From Sorex araneus (lineage: Eukaryota > Chordata > Mammalia > Eulipotyphla > Soricidae): a stretch of DNA of 64,000 nucleotides. Position numbers and translations under genes: made by a program. Below, one piece after another: positions 21,598-33,533 of this stretch. The stretch is from the NCBI RefSeq assembly GCF_027595985.1, contig NC_073306.1, positions 160,290,197 through 160,354,196 of the forward strand. The letters run 5' to 3'. The notes under the pieces were generated by a model, which was not told the origin of the DNA, did not search any database, and was given only the letters and a program-made list of their open reading frames with translations. How positions within the stretch are numbered: the stretch's first letter is position 1; every line of letters starts with the position of its first letter.

Positions 21598-21725
21598 AGC
21601 ACTATAGCACTGTCGTCCCATTGTTCATCGATTTGCTTGAGCAGGCACCAGTAACGTCTCCATTGTGAGACTTGTTACTGTTTTTGGCATATCGAATTAG
21701 CCTCGGGGAGCTTGCCAGGCTCTCC
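21598..21725 (-). mobile_element. RTE-tailed SINE, 5'-truncated
   Basis: Tail and body only: GCACTGTCGTCCCATTGTTC, CATCGATTTGCTTGAGCAGG, GGCATATCGAATTAGCC, GCTTGCCAGGCTCTC. The likely TSD AAATAAATA is on both sides (end of the preceding L1 tail and 21727-21735). Confidence 0.88.
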
Positions 21726-21788
21726 TGAAATAAATAACAAACACAAAAGGGGGGAGGGGAAATGAGGAAGAAATACCAGAGTTCTCCA

Positions 21789-21844
<56 letters not shown>
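21789..21844. repeat. (CA)28 microsatellite
   Basis: Uninterrupted CA dinucleotides. Confidence 0.98.
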
Positions 21845-21845
<1 letters not shown>

Positions 21846-22892
21846 AAGAAAAGGTCAAGTCAGCACAGACTGAGGAGGGAGCTACCTACAATCAGACAGT
21901 GCCCTCACATGAAGCAAAATGTTAGACGTCTCAATCATGAGAACTTAGAGGGAATAAATGTTTGTGGTTTAGGTCAGTCAGTCTATGGTACCTTGTTACA
22001 GTGTACTTAATTGACAAATCTATAGGGTAAGAGGTCAACTGAAAGTATAGGTTTTCCCTTTTACATGAAAGTAACCAAGTTTCCAACTGAATAGAGATAT
22101 CAGAAAATTCCTAATTTGGGCCAGCAGATAATACTTCAACTTCAGTTTAAATGAAGTCATGAGAGCCGAGTTCCAATCCGATGAGGTGAGTGTTCCTTTT
22201 TGTTGCTGCTTTGTTTGGGAGACTACAGCCAACCCTGCTGTAGTCCAGATGCTTAATATACAGAATCATGAAGAAGTGAACAAATCATTGTTATGAGCCT
22301 CTAAGTTTTGGGTTCTCCTGTTATTAGCAATTGTGCCTTTTAAGAAGATGCTCTGGCGATACCTTTTACTCCCTTTCAGCAGCACTGACGTCTGCCCAAG
22401 CAAAGCCCATTTGGCTATGCCCAATTATCCGTCAGGCAGCTATTAGTGTTCTCTGAATCAGAGATTTAACCTGTAATTGCTGGGATTGAAGGTTTGCGGC
22501 TGTGAATTGGAGGCAGGGAATTTCATCTTTACTTTCATAATCTTTATCTGAAATTTATCTCTGTCTTTAATTATGAATGAGACAGTAAAACACAGTAGTA
22601 CCAAAGCACCTGTGACTTTGTCACTAATAGAAAACACAGACTTTGTCACATCACATTATAACTGTTATCAGATACTCTAAAACACTTTTATTTTCGTTTT
22701 TAATTTAATTTTTTCAACTGGATGGTGGCTTTGGGGTCTGGAGGCTTCTCTGCGATATATCATTCTGTGTTGCTCTCTTCCCAGAGACTAAGTTATGAGT
22801 CTCTAGATGTGGCCATTAATGAGCTTATATGGCGCCAGATGGGCATGACTGCCAGGCTACCAATAGCACAGGGAGATGGGCCTAAAATTTAT
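21845..22892. other. Intergenic DNA with a ~70-bp unidentified repeat
   Basis: 22151-22220 is similar over about 70 bp to 20752-20821 (shared ATGAAGTC, GTGAGTGTT and CCTTTTTGTTGCTG-like blocks). No gene seen. Confidence 0.5.
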
Positions 22893-23600
22893 TGTATTTT
22901 TTTATTTTATGAGGTAGTTCACAATATTTGATTACATTTAATATTCAAACACTAATCCCACCACCAATACAACTTCCCACCACCATATTTGGGATGTTTC
23001 CATCCTAAGCCCCAAGCCCTGTCCCAAAGCACAACCGAAATAATATATTTTGTATTGTCTGCTATGAAAAATCGCTGAAAATGCTACAAAAAGGTATCCA
23101 TAGAGGGAACAGTGTGAAAATAGTTCTATTTTGGCAGGGGCCACTAAGACATTCTTTAGGATATTACTAGCATGTTGTTAAAGGTTGAGTGATGTGAGCT
23201 TTCATACACATACCTGAAAATATGTATATATTGCATATATGTATGTTTCCCTCTATGATTGCTTGCCTACTATTTGAACCCCATCAAATTACTCTTGGAT
23301 AATGGGTAGGGAGTGTCTTATTCATGGCCACGCGGTCTAGGAATATGATCACTCGTGGGTGAGGCTCTGCCCGAGCGTGTGGGAAGCGGCCTTAAACATG
23401 GTGGTGGTTGGGTTGTGGTGGTTTTTGGCTGCTGGGGCTGGGTCTCTTGGGGCAGGGAGGGCTCTCACCCACCCCCTCTGGGGTGCCCCAAGTGAAACAG
23501 CTTGGTGTGGGGTCCAATGGCATGGTTATGGTGGGCGTAATGTTGCTCTCTTTCAGGAGAAAAAGCCCCTAAAATACTTTTTGTGTTTATCACTGCCCAG
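22893..23600 (-). mobile_element. L1 3' UTR, diverged
   Basis: ATTTGATTACATTTAATATT, CAAACACTAATCCCACCACC is the reverse of the L1 3' end. 23356-23440 (GTGAGGCTC.., CGTGTGGGAAGCGGCCTTAA) parallels the 3' UTR block of the L1 at 55108-56515. Confidence 0.65.
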
Positions 23601-23782
23601 GGCTAGACCTTGCTTCCGGCATAAAGACATGCACGTAGTATGATGAAATACATTTCTTTCTTAGTATTCTAATAACTGCACTTCAATGTCATATTTTTTT
23701 GTATGTATTTTATTTTATTCACTTATATCTGTTATCCTGCGTAGACTTCTCCTGAAGCAGTTCATGATCCTCAAAAGGAATG

Positions 23783-23990
23783 GGAGGTGGGAGAGAGTAC
23801 AACATTTAGGGCATTTACCTGGCCAGGGTTCAATTACTGGCACCACGTGGTGCCCAAAGCATTGCTATGTGCTAGCCTTGGACCCCCAGGACTGCTGGCA
23901 GGACCCAGGTCTCCCCAGGAAATTCCAGGGGAGAACCAGGAATTCTCCTAACCTGAGCATTGCTTGGTGTGCCCCCTCCAGAAAAAAATA
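23783..23990 (+). mobile_element. tRNA-derived SINE, diverged
   Basis: GGGAGGTGGGAGAGAGTACA head, B box GGGTTCAATTACTGG, GAGCATTGCTTGGTGTGCCC end. Confidence 0.75.
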
Positions 23991-24889
23991 ATTGTTAATA
24001 GGAGGTGGTCCACCCCAGAAGGTACCCCTCTGATTTGAAGTCTGCACCAAACCACCAAGCCCAAGGGCTCTGATTAGAGTGCACGAAAGGTGAACTATCT
24101 CTAAAACACAGGCCTAAATGAATCCTACTATCCTTACATTTACTATTTTTGTTCATATGTTTTCAGTTAAACTGTAAACACTCACAGTCTCACTCCCTTA
24201 TTATGTAGGAAAAAAATGGACCATTCTCCCCTTTTCCGCTCAAGTCATCACATGAAGTATCCTAAGTCATCTAGTCATAGAGCTAACAGTTCTTTTTCAT
24301 GGTCTAATATATTAGACCAGATGGTATTTCCCACCTTCCAGGCCAAAATTGGATCACCTCAAGTCACTCTGTCTCCCTGACCCTTCATCCATCACCAACA
24401 CCATCTACCAAGGTAAACCTTCCTTGTAAGCGAATAAGCTAGCCCATCAGTTTCGTGGTTTCTGGCCAAAGTCATGAAACTCCGAAGCCAGGGACAAAGA
24501 TATTCATGACTCACAGCTTAGCAAGTCACAGAGCACGCTGTTGGTGTCCTTAATTTCATACCCCAACCGGAGGTGCCTCAGTGCATGCTACACCTACAAC
24601 GGTTTGACCACACAAACGAAGCGCTGTTGAGGGGATCTACCGCCTTCAGAGTGAGCAGGAAGTAAACCTAGTCTTTCTCCCAGGGAAGACAAAATTGCTG
24701 TCTGCAGGCTCAACTCTAGCAACGGCCCAGACCAATCAGACCTTGCATTCTTAGCGCACTCAGCACTGGAGAACACCCAGCACCCACAGTGAATCGCCCC
24801 AGCCAACACCCATGGCTGTGTTTTATTTTCATCTCTGCACCTAACTTGCTGCTGTTCTTTCCCTTCGTGGATTCTTGCCCATCTCTTCC
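23991..24889. other. Unique intergenic DNA
   Basis: No supported exon on either strand. Confidence 0.5.
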
Positions 24890-25018
24890 AGCACAGTGGC
24901 AGCTGCAGGAGGGCAGACCTCGCCATCTGGCCTTTCAGTGCTGATTTCCCAGTACCACGGACAGCACCTATCAACCCTGCCTGGATGCTCAGTAAATGTT
25001 TGCTGAATGAATGAATGG
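24890..25018 (+). mobile_element. L2 (or MIR) 3' end
   Basis: CAGCACAGTGGCAGC...GGATGCTCAGTAAATGTTTG, CTGAATGAATGAATGG matches the conserved L2/MIR 3' end (ctcaataaatatttgttgaatgaatg). Confidence 0.75.
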
Positions 25019-25326
25019 GACACGCTCCAGTGACGATCTGAGCCACAGACTCGCCACTCCCATGGGACACAATACACCCAAACACTTCTGACCTTTGCTG
25101 AAATAGGGCCTCTCCCAGTGGGCTCCTCCCCCTCACCCCTGTGGAGTCTCACCCACCCCAAGTCCAGTTTTCCCCTTTCATTCTCCTTCCACCCACTTCT
25201 TCCCCCTGGCCCCCACCCATCTCCCAACACTGGCCTCATACATTGTTGTTACTGTTATTGTGCTCTTTCTTCCTTACCACTGCAATTTAGTTGCTAAGAT
25301 TTGAATTTTCTTAAAATACAATTCCC

Positions 25327-25510
25327 GGGGTCAGCTGACAGTACAGTGAAGAGGGGTTTTGCCTTGCACATGGTGGACCCAGGTTTGATCCTCAGGCTCC
25401 CAAATGGTCTCCTGAGCACCACCAGGAGAGTCAGGAGGAACCCCTGAGCATTTCTGGGTGAGGCCCCCACCCAAACAAAAAAACAACAAAAGAAAAAAAA
25501 GAAAGAAAAT
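25327..25510 (+). mobile_element. tRNA-derived SINE, A-tailed
   Basis: GGGGTCAGCTGACAGTACAG, TTGCCTTGCACATGGTGGAC, B box AGGTTTGATCC, TGGTCTCCTGAGCACCACC, then an A-rich tail with G and C interruptions. Confidence 0.9.
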
Positions 25511-25574
25511 AATCCCTGAGTGGAGGGTGGGGAAAGAGAGGCAGGAAAGGGTGGTAATGGGCTCTGGGCATCGG

Positions 25575-25690
25575 TGCTTTTACTCACTGTGACCTTACAC
25601 CTCTCTGTGATTTAGTGTTGCCACCTACAAAATGGGAGGAAACATCGTTCCCGCCGTCTAGCATTACCCCGGGTTCAGTGAGCTACGCTA
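25575..25690 (+). mobile_element. MIR fragment
   Basis: TTACTCACTGTGACCTTACA, CCTCTCTGTG, CTACAAAATGGGAGGAAACA follow the MIR core. Confidence 0.65.
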
Positions 25691-26639
25691 TGGAAGCAGG
25701 AGAAGAATCTGGGTGTTTGTAGCACGAGAGCCCAATGGGGAGCTGAGAATCGACACATGCCTTGACACGTGGCCCCCACAGCTGGTCCTCCTGGAACAGC
25801 CCCTTCTCTCGCCACCCTCCTGCAGAAAGGCAGAGAAAGGGGAGGCTCTGCAGAAGTGCCCAGGCATTTCTCGAGGCCGCGAGGCTGTCCCCAGCCACAG
25901 GTGAGCTGCTGAGTGTATCTGTCAGCTGATGGGTCTTCCAACAAGGAATGGCACGGCCCTGTATGGGTGCATTAGCAGCTGAGCCCGGCCAACTGCAGCT
26001 GCTCCCTGTGCCTTGGGTGAGCACTGTCCAGCTGTGCCCGGGACTGAGGGTTTCTTGCGACAGAAGTAGCTTTAGCACAGACTTGGAGGAAGATCTCTGC
26101 AGACATCTACAGGGCTTTTCCCCCTTGGTAAATGAACACAACTCACACACACTCATACACACACGCACACACACGCACACACACCCCAATCACATACATT
26201 TCAAGCCCTGAAGCAGAGACTGGGGTGTTTTGAAGAATGGGGTCCCACACAGAGAACCAGGGGCTGGGCTCATATTAGGGTCCAGCCTCTCTGAGGTGCT
26301 ACATCTGAGACCCACGTCCCCCCTTCTTCTGGAAAATGGCAACTTCTCTATTGGAGGGGGCACCCTGATCTTTCCCCAGGATATCTGGTCTTCCCAATAT
26401 TTCCCAAGATTTTTCAGCAGGGGAAGGAACCAGCTGCTCCCCTTTTTCCCATCTGCCTGTCTCCACAGCTGCCCCTGTTCATAGTTTCTTAAATTGGGGT
26501 CTGGGGTTAGGTAGAGGCATTTATTGCATCAGAAAGGGGCACGAAACCCCCTACCCAGTCCTCAGGAGGGTTCTCAGCGGTGGGAACAGGGGGCAGACCC
26601 CTCCGTCAGCTGCGCCTCCAAGGCAAGAGGGGGCATTTT
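25691..26639. other. GC-rich unique DNA with a CA-rich patch
   Basis: 26142-26184 is an imperfect (CA)n with GCACAC interruptions. No exon recognised. Confidence 0.5.
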
Positions 26640-27300
26640 CAGAGGCAGCAACCTTGAGCTTGCCACAGCTGCTCCTGGCGCGTATCACGACAGACACGCG
26701 CGGTGGGTCCCAGGCATTAACTGGCTGTCAGGTTGTCGGGCTGATGGAGCTAAAAATAGCGCGCTATAGATAGAACTTCTGGCAGGCAGGCAGCGCAGAC
26801 CGCATGGCAAGTGGGGAGCAGGGGCGGAGGGGGGCTCGTGCGCATCTCCAGCCCTTCCCGGCGCCCCAGTCTCCCGCGGCAGTGCTCCCCCCTCCATGGG
26901 CTAAGCAGCCCTGACCCGCAGAGCTACCCACTAAACGTCCCACGCCCGCACTGCGGGGTCGCAGGGCTCGGCGGCCCCATGGATAAAGGCGATAGATAAG
27001 GCCCCCCTGAAAAACCCTCCCAGGAGTGCGCGCAGCTGAAACCCAGCGCTGCTAGCTCGGGGAGGAGAGCTATTTATAGAACCCAAATATCAGCATTTTC
27101 CACCCATTTACACAAAGCAATTTCAGCCTTTTCAGATGAGACTGGAGCAGCCCGCGCCAGGCTCATTCCCACGCCAGCATCTCGGCTGCGGCCACCAAGC
27201 CCTGACTTTATGGGAAACCTCAGGGCTGGCTCGGATTAAAGATCAGCAGCGACATAAAATGCTCATATCTTCGCGGTGGACATGTCCTGCTCATTTAAAA
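26640..27300. promoter_or_regulatory. CpG-rich block with MEF2, E-box and GATA motifs: candidate enhancer or promoter
   Basis: CpG is scarce around this stretch but frequent within it (for example GCGCGC, CCCGCGGC and CCCGCACTGCGGGGTCGC). Exact MEF2 consensus decamers are CTAAAAATAG at 26750-26759 and CTATTTATAG at 27070-27079. CAGCTG E-boxes lie at 26666-26671 and 27033-27038, and AGATAA at 26994-26999. Read on the minus strand, 27079-27070 is CTATAAATAG, a near-ideal TATA box, so a minus-strand promoter is an alternative. No repeat family was recognised inside it. Function is inferred from motifs alone. Confidence 0.45.
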
Positions 27301-27709
27301 ACGCTGTTCTTGTAAATAGACTCGGGGAGATGGATTGCCCCTGCTGTGGAGGCCCCCACACACACCAGATTCCTTGGAGCTAAGGACCTGGAGACACAGG
27401 CCTTGGGCTGGGAAGCCTCACTCCCCACCCCTGTGGCCCCGAGTCTCTGATACACAACCCCGACTCCCCACTTCTGGGTCGAGCCCACCAAACGCTGGGC
27501 ATCCTTCTCGCTGATGCTCTCTTTGTTGCTGCTTTGCAGGGAGGTGAGCAAACTGCTTTTCCTAGTCATGATGAGACTGCCTGGCTCTCAGCAAGACTCA
27601 GAATCAATTTGGGCAGTTACAAGGCATGTTTGCCAGAGTTCCCTGATGCTGCTAAAGCTCGTTTTCTCATCTGTTCAAAGGGCGCATGCTTCTTTCTCAT
27701 GCTTGTGCA
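27301..27709. other. Unique intergenic DNA
   Basis: No gene or repeat recognised. Confidence 0.5.
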
Positions 27710-27729
27710 CTCTCTCTCTCTCTCTCTCG

Positions 27730-27767
<38 letters not shown>

Positions 27768-27778
27768 TACACACACAA
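27710..27778. repeat. (TC)n(AC)n compound microsatellite
   Basis: TC run with one GC interruption, followed by AC run with one AT interruption. Confidence 0.97.
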
Positions 27779-28469
27779 AGCAAAGATTCTTATGCATCCA
27801 GCTCCATCCCCTCCCGATACTGATCCTTTGACCAAGCCATTAGCTTCTCTTCTTCCCATCTTTTCATCCCTCCTTCCACCTCTCCTCCCTCACCCCCAAA
27901 CAATTCACCTTTCTTCTCCCCTCTCCCCTAGTTCTCAAACTTCACTGTGTCCTCAAAATCACCCTCTCCTTCATTCCTGAAATGCCAGGCCCCCAACCCC
28001 AAAGTTTCTCATTAAGTAGCCATGGAGTTAGCTTGAGAATGGGTTCCCACTGCCTGTCAAGGGGCTTGACCCTACTCACATTCCAATAGCCAGTGGTCTA
28101 TGGGAAGGGATAGGAAGGGCGGGAAGGGGTGAGGAGCCCTGCTATTCTGCATCACATCACCGGGAATCACACGGTATAAGCTCTGTAGGTTTTGCTGGAT
28201 GTGGCCCTTTGAAAGGCAGAAGCAGATCTGAAATTGTGCGTTGAGTTGAGCACTCTTCAGGAAATAGAGGCACATCTTGAGATGCAGAGCGAGGGCAACC
28301 TGGTTTGGGGTCAGAAGGACCCCGGCAGGGAGGCACCAAAGAGCACATTGCACAAAGGTACAACGTGGCTCCATTTCCCAGGACAGAATGAGAGTTAGGA
28401 GGAGAATGTACTGAGTTTGAGCTGTCTACGCAGAGGAACCAGTTACTGACTGGGGTCTCCTCCTTTCCC
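27779..28469. other. Unique DNA, pyrimidine-rich first half
   Basis: 27840-27980 is strongly C/T-biased. No exon seen. Confidence 0.5.
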
Positions 28470-28637
28470 TTTCTTTTTTCTTTTTTGTTTTTGGGCCATA
28501 CCCAACTGTGCTCAGAGACCACTCCTGGCGCGGCACTCCCAGAGGGCTGAGGGGACCATCTAGGGTGCCAGGGATCAAACCTAGGTAAGCTGCCCGCAAA
28601 GCAAATGCCCCGTCTGCTGTACCGCCACTCCAGCCCT
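28470..28637 (-). mobile_element. tRNA-derived SINE
   Basis: TTTTTGGGCCATACCCAACT, GTGCTCAGAGACCACTCC, GGGATCAAACCTAGG, CGCCACTCCAGCCC in reverse order. Confidence 0.88.
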
Positions 28638-29349
28638 TCTTTCTTGCTATCCATTCATGCCTCTTGCCCCTCCCTTAGGTGTCCCTGTACCTCCCTAGCA
28701 CCGTCGAGTCTGAGACAGTACTCCAGCGTCACGGGCAGTTTCTGCATTGTCGATTGATGGCATTCGACATTGTTGCCCAATAGAGCCCAACATTTACTCC
28801 CCACAATTGTGAGGGTGGGGGTCCTGGTGTCACCTGTGTTGCTCATGTCAGACACTGCTGTGGCCGCAGGGCCATCTGGGCTGGGATTCTCGCCCTGTGA
28901 TCTTTCATCCCAGCTTCTTTGCACCAAGGTGGTCTCAAAGCAACATTCCCAAGGTTTTCCCTTTCCTATTGTCCTCCAGTTCCCATCCACGCAGCCTCAG
29001 CCACAGCCTTCCCAGCAGCCCTGGGCTTCTGTCAGTTCCAGCCTCATAGTAGTTCTGCAGGGTTCCCCATCACGCCACTAAGTCTCAGCACCACTGACCT
29101 GAGCTGACAAATCAGGCTTCCTTCAGTGACTCTCCACAGCCCTGTCATCCCTCTTGCCTCTACAGCACTCCGTCCAGCCCATTCTTCCTACTAAACTCTG
29201 TCAAAATCACTGATGTCGTTTCTGTTTTTTGTTTGTTTGTTTTTTACTAAGCCCTGAGTAATCCTTACCGTATTTACTAAACTGAACTCTGTAATCAGAT
29301 ACCAAAATACTACGGGCTTAGAGAGCTTTGATCAGCTTAGAAAGCTGGA
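28638..29349. other. Unique intergenic DNA
   Basis: No supported exon. A short GTTT run lies near 29230. Confidence 0.5.
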
Positions 29350-29485
29350 GGGTCCCAAGCAATAGTACAGCAGGTACACGACTGATGCCGATTCAATCCC
29401 TGCCCCCATATGATGGTTCTCTGAACCTGCCAGTAGTGATTCCTGAGTGCAGAGCCCTTGGGCATCATCAGATGTGGCTCAAAAA
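29350..29485 (+). mobile_element. tRNA-derived SINE
   Basis: GGGTCCCAAGCAATAGTACA, CCGATTCAATCCC, GTGATTCCTGAGTGCAGAGC, GATGTGGCTCAAAAAG. The A-rich tail runs into the next repeat. Confidence 0.85.
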
Positions 29486-29601
29486 GAAAGGAAGGAAGGA
29501 AGGAAGGAAGGAAGGAAGGAAGGAAGGAAGGAAGGAAGGAAGGAAGGAAGGAAGGAAGGAAGGAAGGAAGGAAGGAAGGAAGGAAGGAAGGAAGGAAGGA
29601 A
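29486..29601. repeat. (GGAA)n microsatellite in a SINE tail
   Basis: About 29 uninterrupted tetramers immediately after the SINE AAAAAG. Confidence 0.98.
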
Positions 29602-30432
29602 ATGAAAACGTATGGAGATGGATACTTTAGAATTTGGTTTCACAATGTGGCAAAAGATCCAGGTTCTATATTATTATTTGACATCTATGGGAGTTGTCCC
29701 TTCATTCTTGTGCCTGTGACTCATGGTAGCAAGAGAGCTGCCCCTGCTCCAGATATCAGAGTTTATTCACAGACAAAAATAAAAAAAAACAGCAAGCATA
29801 GGAGAAAAACTTTTTTCCTTGACTCTCCGCATGTGTGCATTTTATCTCTCTCAAAATACCTTTCCCAGACTCCTCCCTGCATTTCACAAACACGAACTGG
29901 AACAATGGTCTACCCAGAGTTGCAAGAGACGCTGGAAAACATTCCATCTAGCACAGCAGCTGGGACAACCACAGCGGGCTGATGCCAGTCGTCACTCTTG
30001 CCCACCTGCAGATGCAACCCTGCTCTGGACCTCTCCACCCCTCCTTAGCCTCCACACTCGGGGCCCAGGGGTCTCCTCTGGCCAGTTCGGGGGCCACAGC
30101 CCTCACTCCAAACTCAAGCATGGCCCCTCGGTTGCCAAGACAAGAGGCTGCCTCTGAGCAGGCCCTTGGCTGCCCTTCTTCCCGTGATACCCAATTCACA
30201 GGCTTATGTCCAAGGGGAACTAGCGCAATTCTGAAAAGCTGTGTCCCTCCGGCGAGTGCGGGGCTGCCCATGCGAGAGGAGGTGAGGAGGGTAGGTGAGC
30301 GCAGGGAGGACTTGCATGCCCGCACCCCGCCTCTCCATTCGACCCTACTGCTGGCTCAGGTGCGGAGCCAAAGGCCAGCATGTGTGCTCTCTCCTGGTGC
30401 CTTTCCGGGTCCCCCTAAAGCTGGTCATTAGG
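29602..30432. other. Unique intergenic DNA
   Basis: No exon recognised despite several chance open frames. Confidence 0.5.
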
Positions 30433-30645
30433 ACCCACATGTCGTCAACATCAGCACCCACACAACACCAGCACCCACACTTGGCCAGCACCAACACCCA
30501 CACCTTCGACATCAGCACCCACACTTAGGCAGCACCAGCACCCACAGTTGGTCAACATGAGCACCCACACATTCAACACCAGCACCCACACTTAGCAGCA
30601 GCACCCACACTAACCAGCATCAGTGCTAACGCTTAGTCAACATCA
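30433..30645. repeat. Minisatellite, CAGCACCCACA core, copy A
   Basis: About nine degenerate units of roughly 22-26 bp built on CATCAGCACCCACA and CACCAGCACCCACACTT with TTGGTCAAC-like spacers. Confidence 0.85.
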
Positions 30646-31977
30646 TCACTCCTGCAGCAGGAATGAGAGCAGCAGAGACCCAGTGTGTGGTTTTCCCCGC
30701 CTCCCCCTGCGACACGCTCCTACACAGCCCCTTGGGGTCCGAAGGAAGGAGGGGAGAGGGTTTCACTCCACTTCCTGGCCTCACCTGCATGTCTCTGTTA
30801 TCCACGGCAGCTGCGTCTCTGTCCCCAAGGCCCTCGTGATACCTTCTCAGAGGACAAAGCCCTGCTCCCTCTGCCTCCTGGCAAGCCCACCTGTGAGCCC
30901 CCCCCCCCCCACCGTTCACTCCTGAAAGTCCTTGCCGGGGAGTGGGCGTGTCAGCAGGGGAACAAGACTCTCGCATCTTCCGGAAAACCCTTCTCTCCAG
31001 GCAGCAGAATGCACGGGTGGGGGCGAGGGAGGACCTCCGCTCTCTGCTCCCCCCACTCTGCTCGCCAAGGATTTTGCTCTCCTTGAAGGGACAGACACTC
31101 CCAGGTGCCACCTGCTCCTGCTCCAGGTGTCCCTTACGTAACAACAGTGGGAGGCATTTTATTTAGGTCCGCACTTAGCCCCCTTCTCCTCACCCCATCT
31201 TCAGAGCCAGCACCGTCACTGGCAGAGAGGAGGTGTAAGGATGTTTGTGGAACTAATCTAACAAGGATGGTTATTATATTGTACACATGTAAGCATTCAA
31301 CATGTCACATGTTCAATACATGCATATCCTATTCCATATATATGACATATACAATGTATGCACACAACATATACAGTATTATGCAAATGCATATAATATT
31401 TGACCCACAATATATGGGTATTCTGAGCCCATATAACAGACGCATGATACAGTTTACATGCTATCGGCAGTAACTCTCCTTCTGTTCTAGATCCAGCTCT
31501 ATATTCCTTGCACATTTTTTCCTTCCAGCAGCTCAGAATCCTGCCCCAGGCAATATTCACAAGTTATTGCTAGAAAGCAATAACTACTGGCTGTGTGGCT
31601 TGAGAAATGTATTCTGAGGGAAGGCAATGACTGTGGATCAGAAAATCCAGGAAGACTTCTTGAAGGTGGAAGTTACTTAATGCTATGTTTCTCAAGCTTT
31701 CCCCTGCTGTAGCCTGCTTCCAACCTTATTTCCTTCCTGTGGCCCTCTGATTCTACCAGTTACCTCTTTGTCTCCCGCTGGGGCCCCCCATTTATCCAAA
31801 TTTCTGTGGCTACCTTGAAATATTCAGGGCTCCATTTGCTTCCTGGTTAAGAAATGCTGATATAAAGGAGAGGAGGAATGTTTTCTAGGTGACAAGCAAG
31901 GAGTCGGAGGCCAGTGGGCCAACCCTTTTTCTGCTTATGTGGCCTTATATCAACACATTTGAAAGAGCAGCTTCTTG
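30646..31977. other. Unique DNA with poly(C) and AT-rich alternating tract
   Basis: A run of about 14 C sits at 30898-30911. 31290-31425 is rich in CATATAC/ATGCATAT steps. No gene seen. Confidence 0.5.
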
Positions 31978-32118
31978 GGTTGGAGTGATTATCCAGGAGG
32001 TGGGGGGGGGGGTGCTTGCCTTGCACAAAGCCAACTCCAGCTTGATCCATGGCACCACGTACAGCTTCCTAAGCTCTGCCAGGAGTGACCCCTGAACTCA
32101 GAGCCCAGAGAAAGCCCT
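31978..32118 (+). mobile_element. tRNA-derived SINE, diverged, with G-run
   Basis: GGGTTGGAGTGATTATCCAG, then GGTGGGGGGGGGGG, TGCTTGCCTTGCACAAAGCC, GCCAGGAGTGACCCCTGAAC. Confidence 0.85.
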
Positions 32119-32881
32119 GGGAGCCTGGTGAGGAAGCAAGACAGGAGAAAAGGGACGGAGGGAAGAGCATCCACTTTGTTTGGCTCTCAGGAGGAGCCTG
32201 ATAAGCAGAAGGCAGCAGAGCTAGTGGCTCTCTGCCAGGACAGTTTGTCGCCAGGCACCAAGGTGCCCACTTCCCCTCACAGGTGCCTCAGAGCCACAGG
32301 AACACCTGACCAAGGCCTCCGTCCCCACTGCCCCTGGCGAGTGACAAGCGAGCAGGGGCCCCATCACCTCCAGATGGGTTCTACAACCCCAGCTTCACCT
32401 ACATGCCAGCCCAGCCTCCTATGGGAGTGAGGTCCGGAGCCAAGACCCTGGGCAAAGTTCTGATGGCTCGGGACTGAGGGATGTCTCGCAAGGACCATCT
32501 CTCCCTGACTGCGTCAGCTCTGCCCGCTACTGCCCTGCACCGTGGAGAGCTCCAGGCAGGCCTGTTTGGAAGGTTCCTTCCTCAGTCCGACAGGCAGCTC
32601 CGGGGAAATCTCCGGCAGCCACTGCACTGCACACGACCCCCACCCATCTCACCCCAGCCAAAGGTCCCACCCAGGGAGGGGGCCAGCACAGAGGACAGAC
32701 TGGGAGGGAGGAAGAGCACTTCTCTGTGGGTGTAGGACAGAGACAGGCCCTGTGCTCAGGAGCTGCACAAATTCCAAGATAATTCCCAGTTCTGTTGACC
32801 TCTGGCTACACAGAGGTTCCCCTAGGGTGGGCTGGCTGCAGGATAGACATATCAGCTCCCACCTACACTTGACATTCCCCT
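32119..32881. other. Unique GC-rich intergenic DNA
   Basis: No supported exon. Confidence 0.5.
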
Positions 32882-33035
32882 TTATTCCACATCAGCACCC
32901 ACATCCACTCAACATCAGCACCCACGCTGACCCAGCATCAGCACCCACAATGACTCAGCATCAACACCCACATTGACCCAACATCAGCACCCACATCCAC
33001 TCAACATCAGCACCTCCACAGTCAACATTAGCCTG
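32882..33035. repeat. Minisatellite, CAGCACCCACA core, copy B
   Basis: About six units near 23 bp: CATCAGCACCCACATCCACT, CAACATCAGCACCCACGCTG and relatives. Same core as 30433-30645. Confidence 0.88.
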
Positions 33036-33370
33036 CCCAGCACAGCGGAACAGAACTCTGAGCAACCATGAACCACAGTCACAGGCTCTCAGTGACATTG
33101 TTGAGTGGGAAAAAATGCAAATTGGGAAACAGAAAATGTCTATTTATGTCGAGTGACACACAAATGTCGACACGAGTCTACACACAGAGAAAGGTGTCAG
33201 AAGCATCACTGTCAAGTGTCAGCATGTTCAAAGCATTCGTTTCTGGTTGATGGAGAGTTTTGCCTTTTTTCTTCCTTGCTGTGTGTCAATTTCCCCTAAG
33301 AGCCCCGTACATGGAATGCAAATATTCTCCTAGTAAACTAAAGGGATCAATGAACAAAGGCACAGGGAGA
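33036..33370. other. Unique intergenic DNA
   Basis: Nothing identifiable. Confidence 0.5.
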
Positions 33371-33533
33371 GGGGGCCATGGCGATAGTACAGCAGGGAGG
33401 CTGCTGCCTTGCGTGCCGTTGACCCAGGTTCAATTCCTGGCATCCCCGTGCAATCCCCTGAGTACTTCCAGGAGTATGCCCTGAATATAGCTGGAGTGTG
33501 GCCAAAAAAACAAACAAGCAAATAAATAAATAA
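33371..33533 (+). mobile_element. tRNA-derived SINE, A-tailed
   Basis: GGGGGCCATGGCGATAGTAC, GACCCAGGTTCAATTCCTGG, GTGTGGCCAAAAAAACAAAC, then (AAAT)n. Confidence 0.9.

Noticed and set aside
24594-25239. Overlapping 180- and 132-codon minus-strand frames
   Set aside because: Overlap in different frames and an L2/MIR remnant at 24890-25018 argue against coding.
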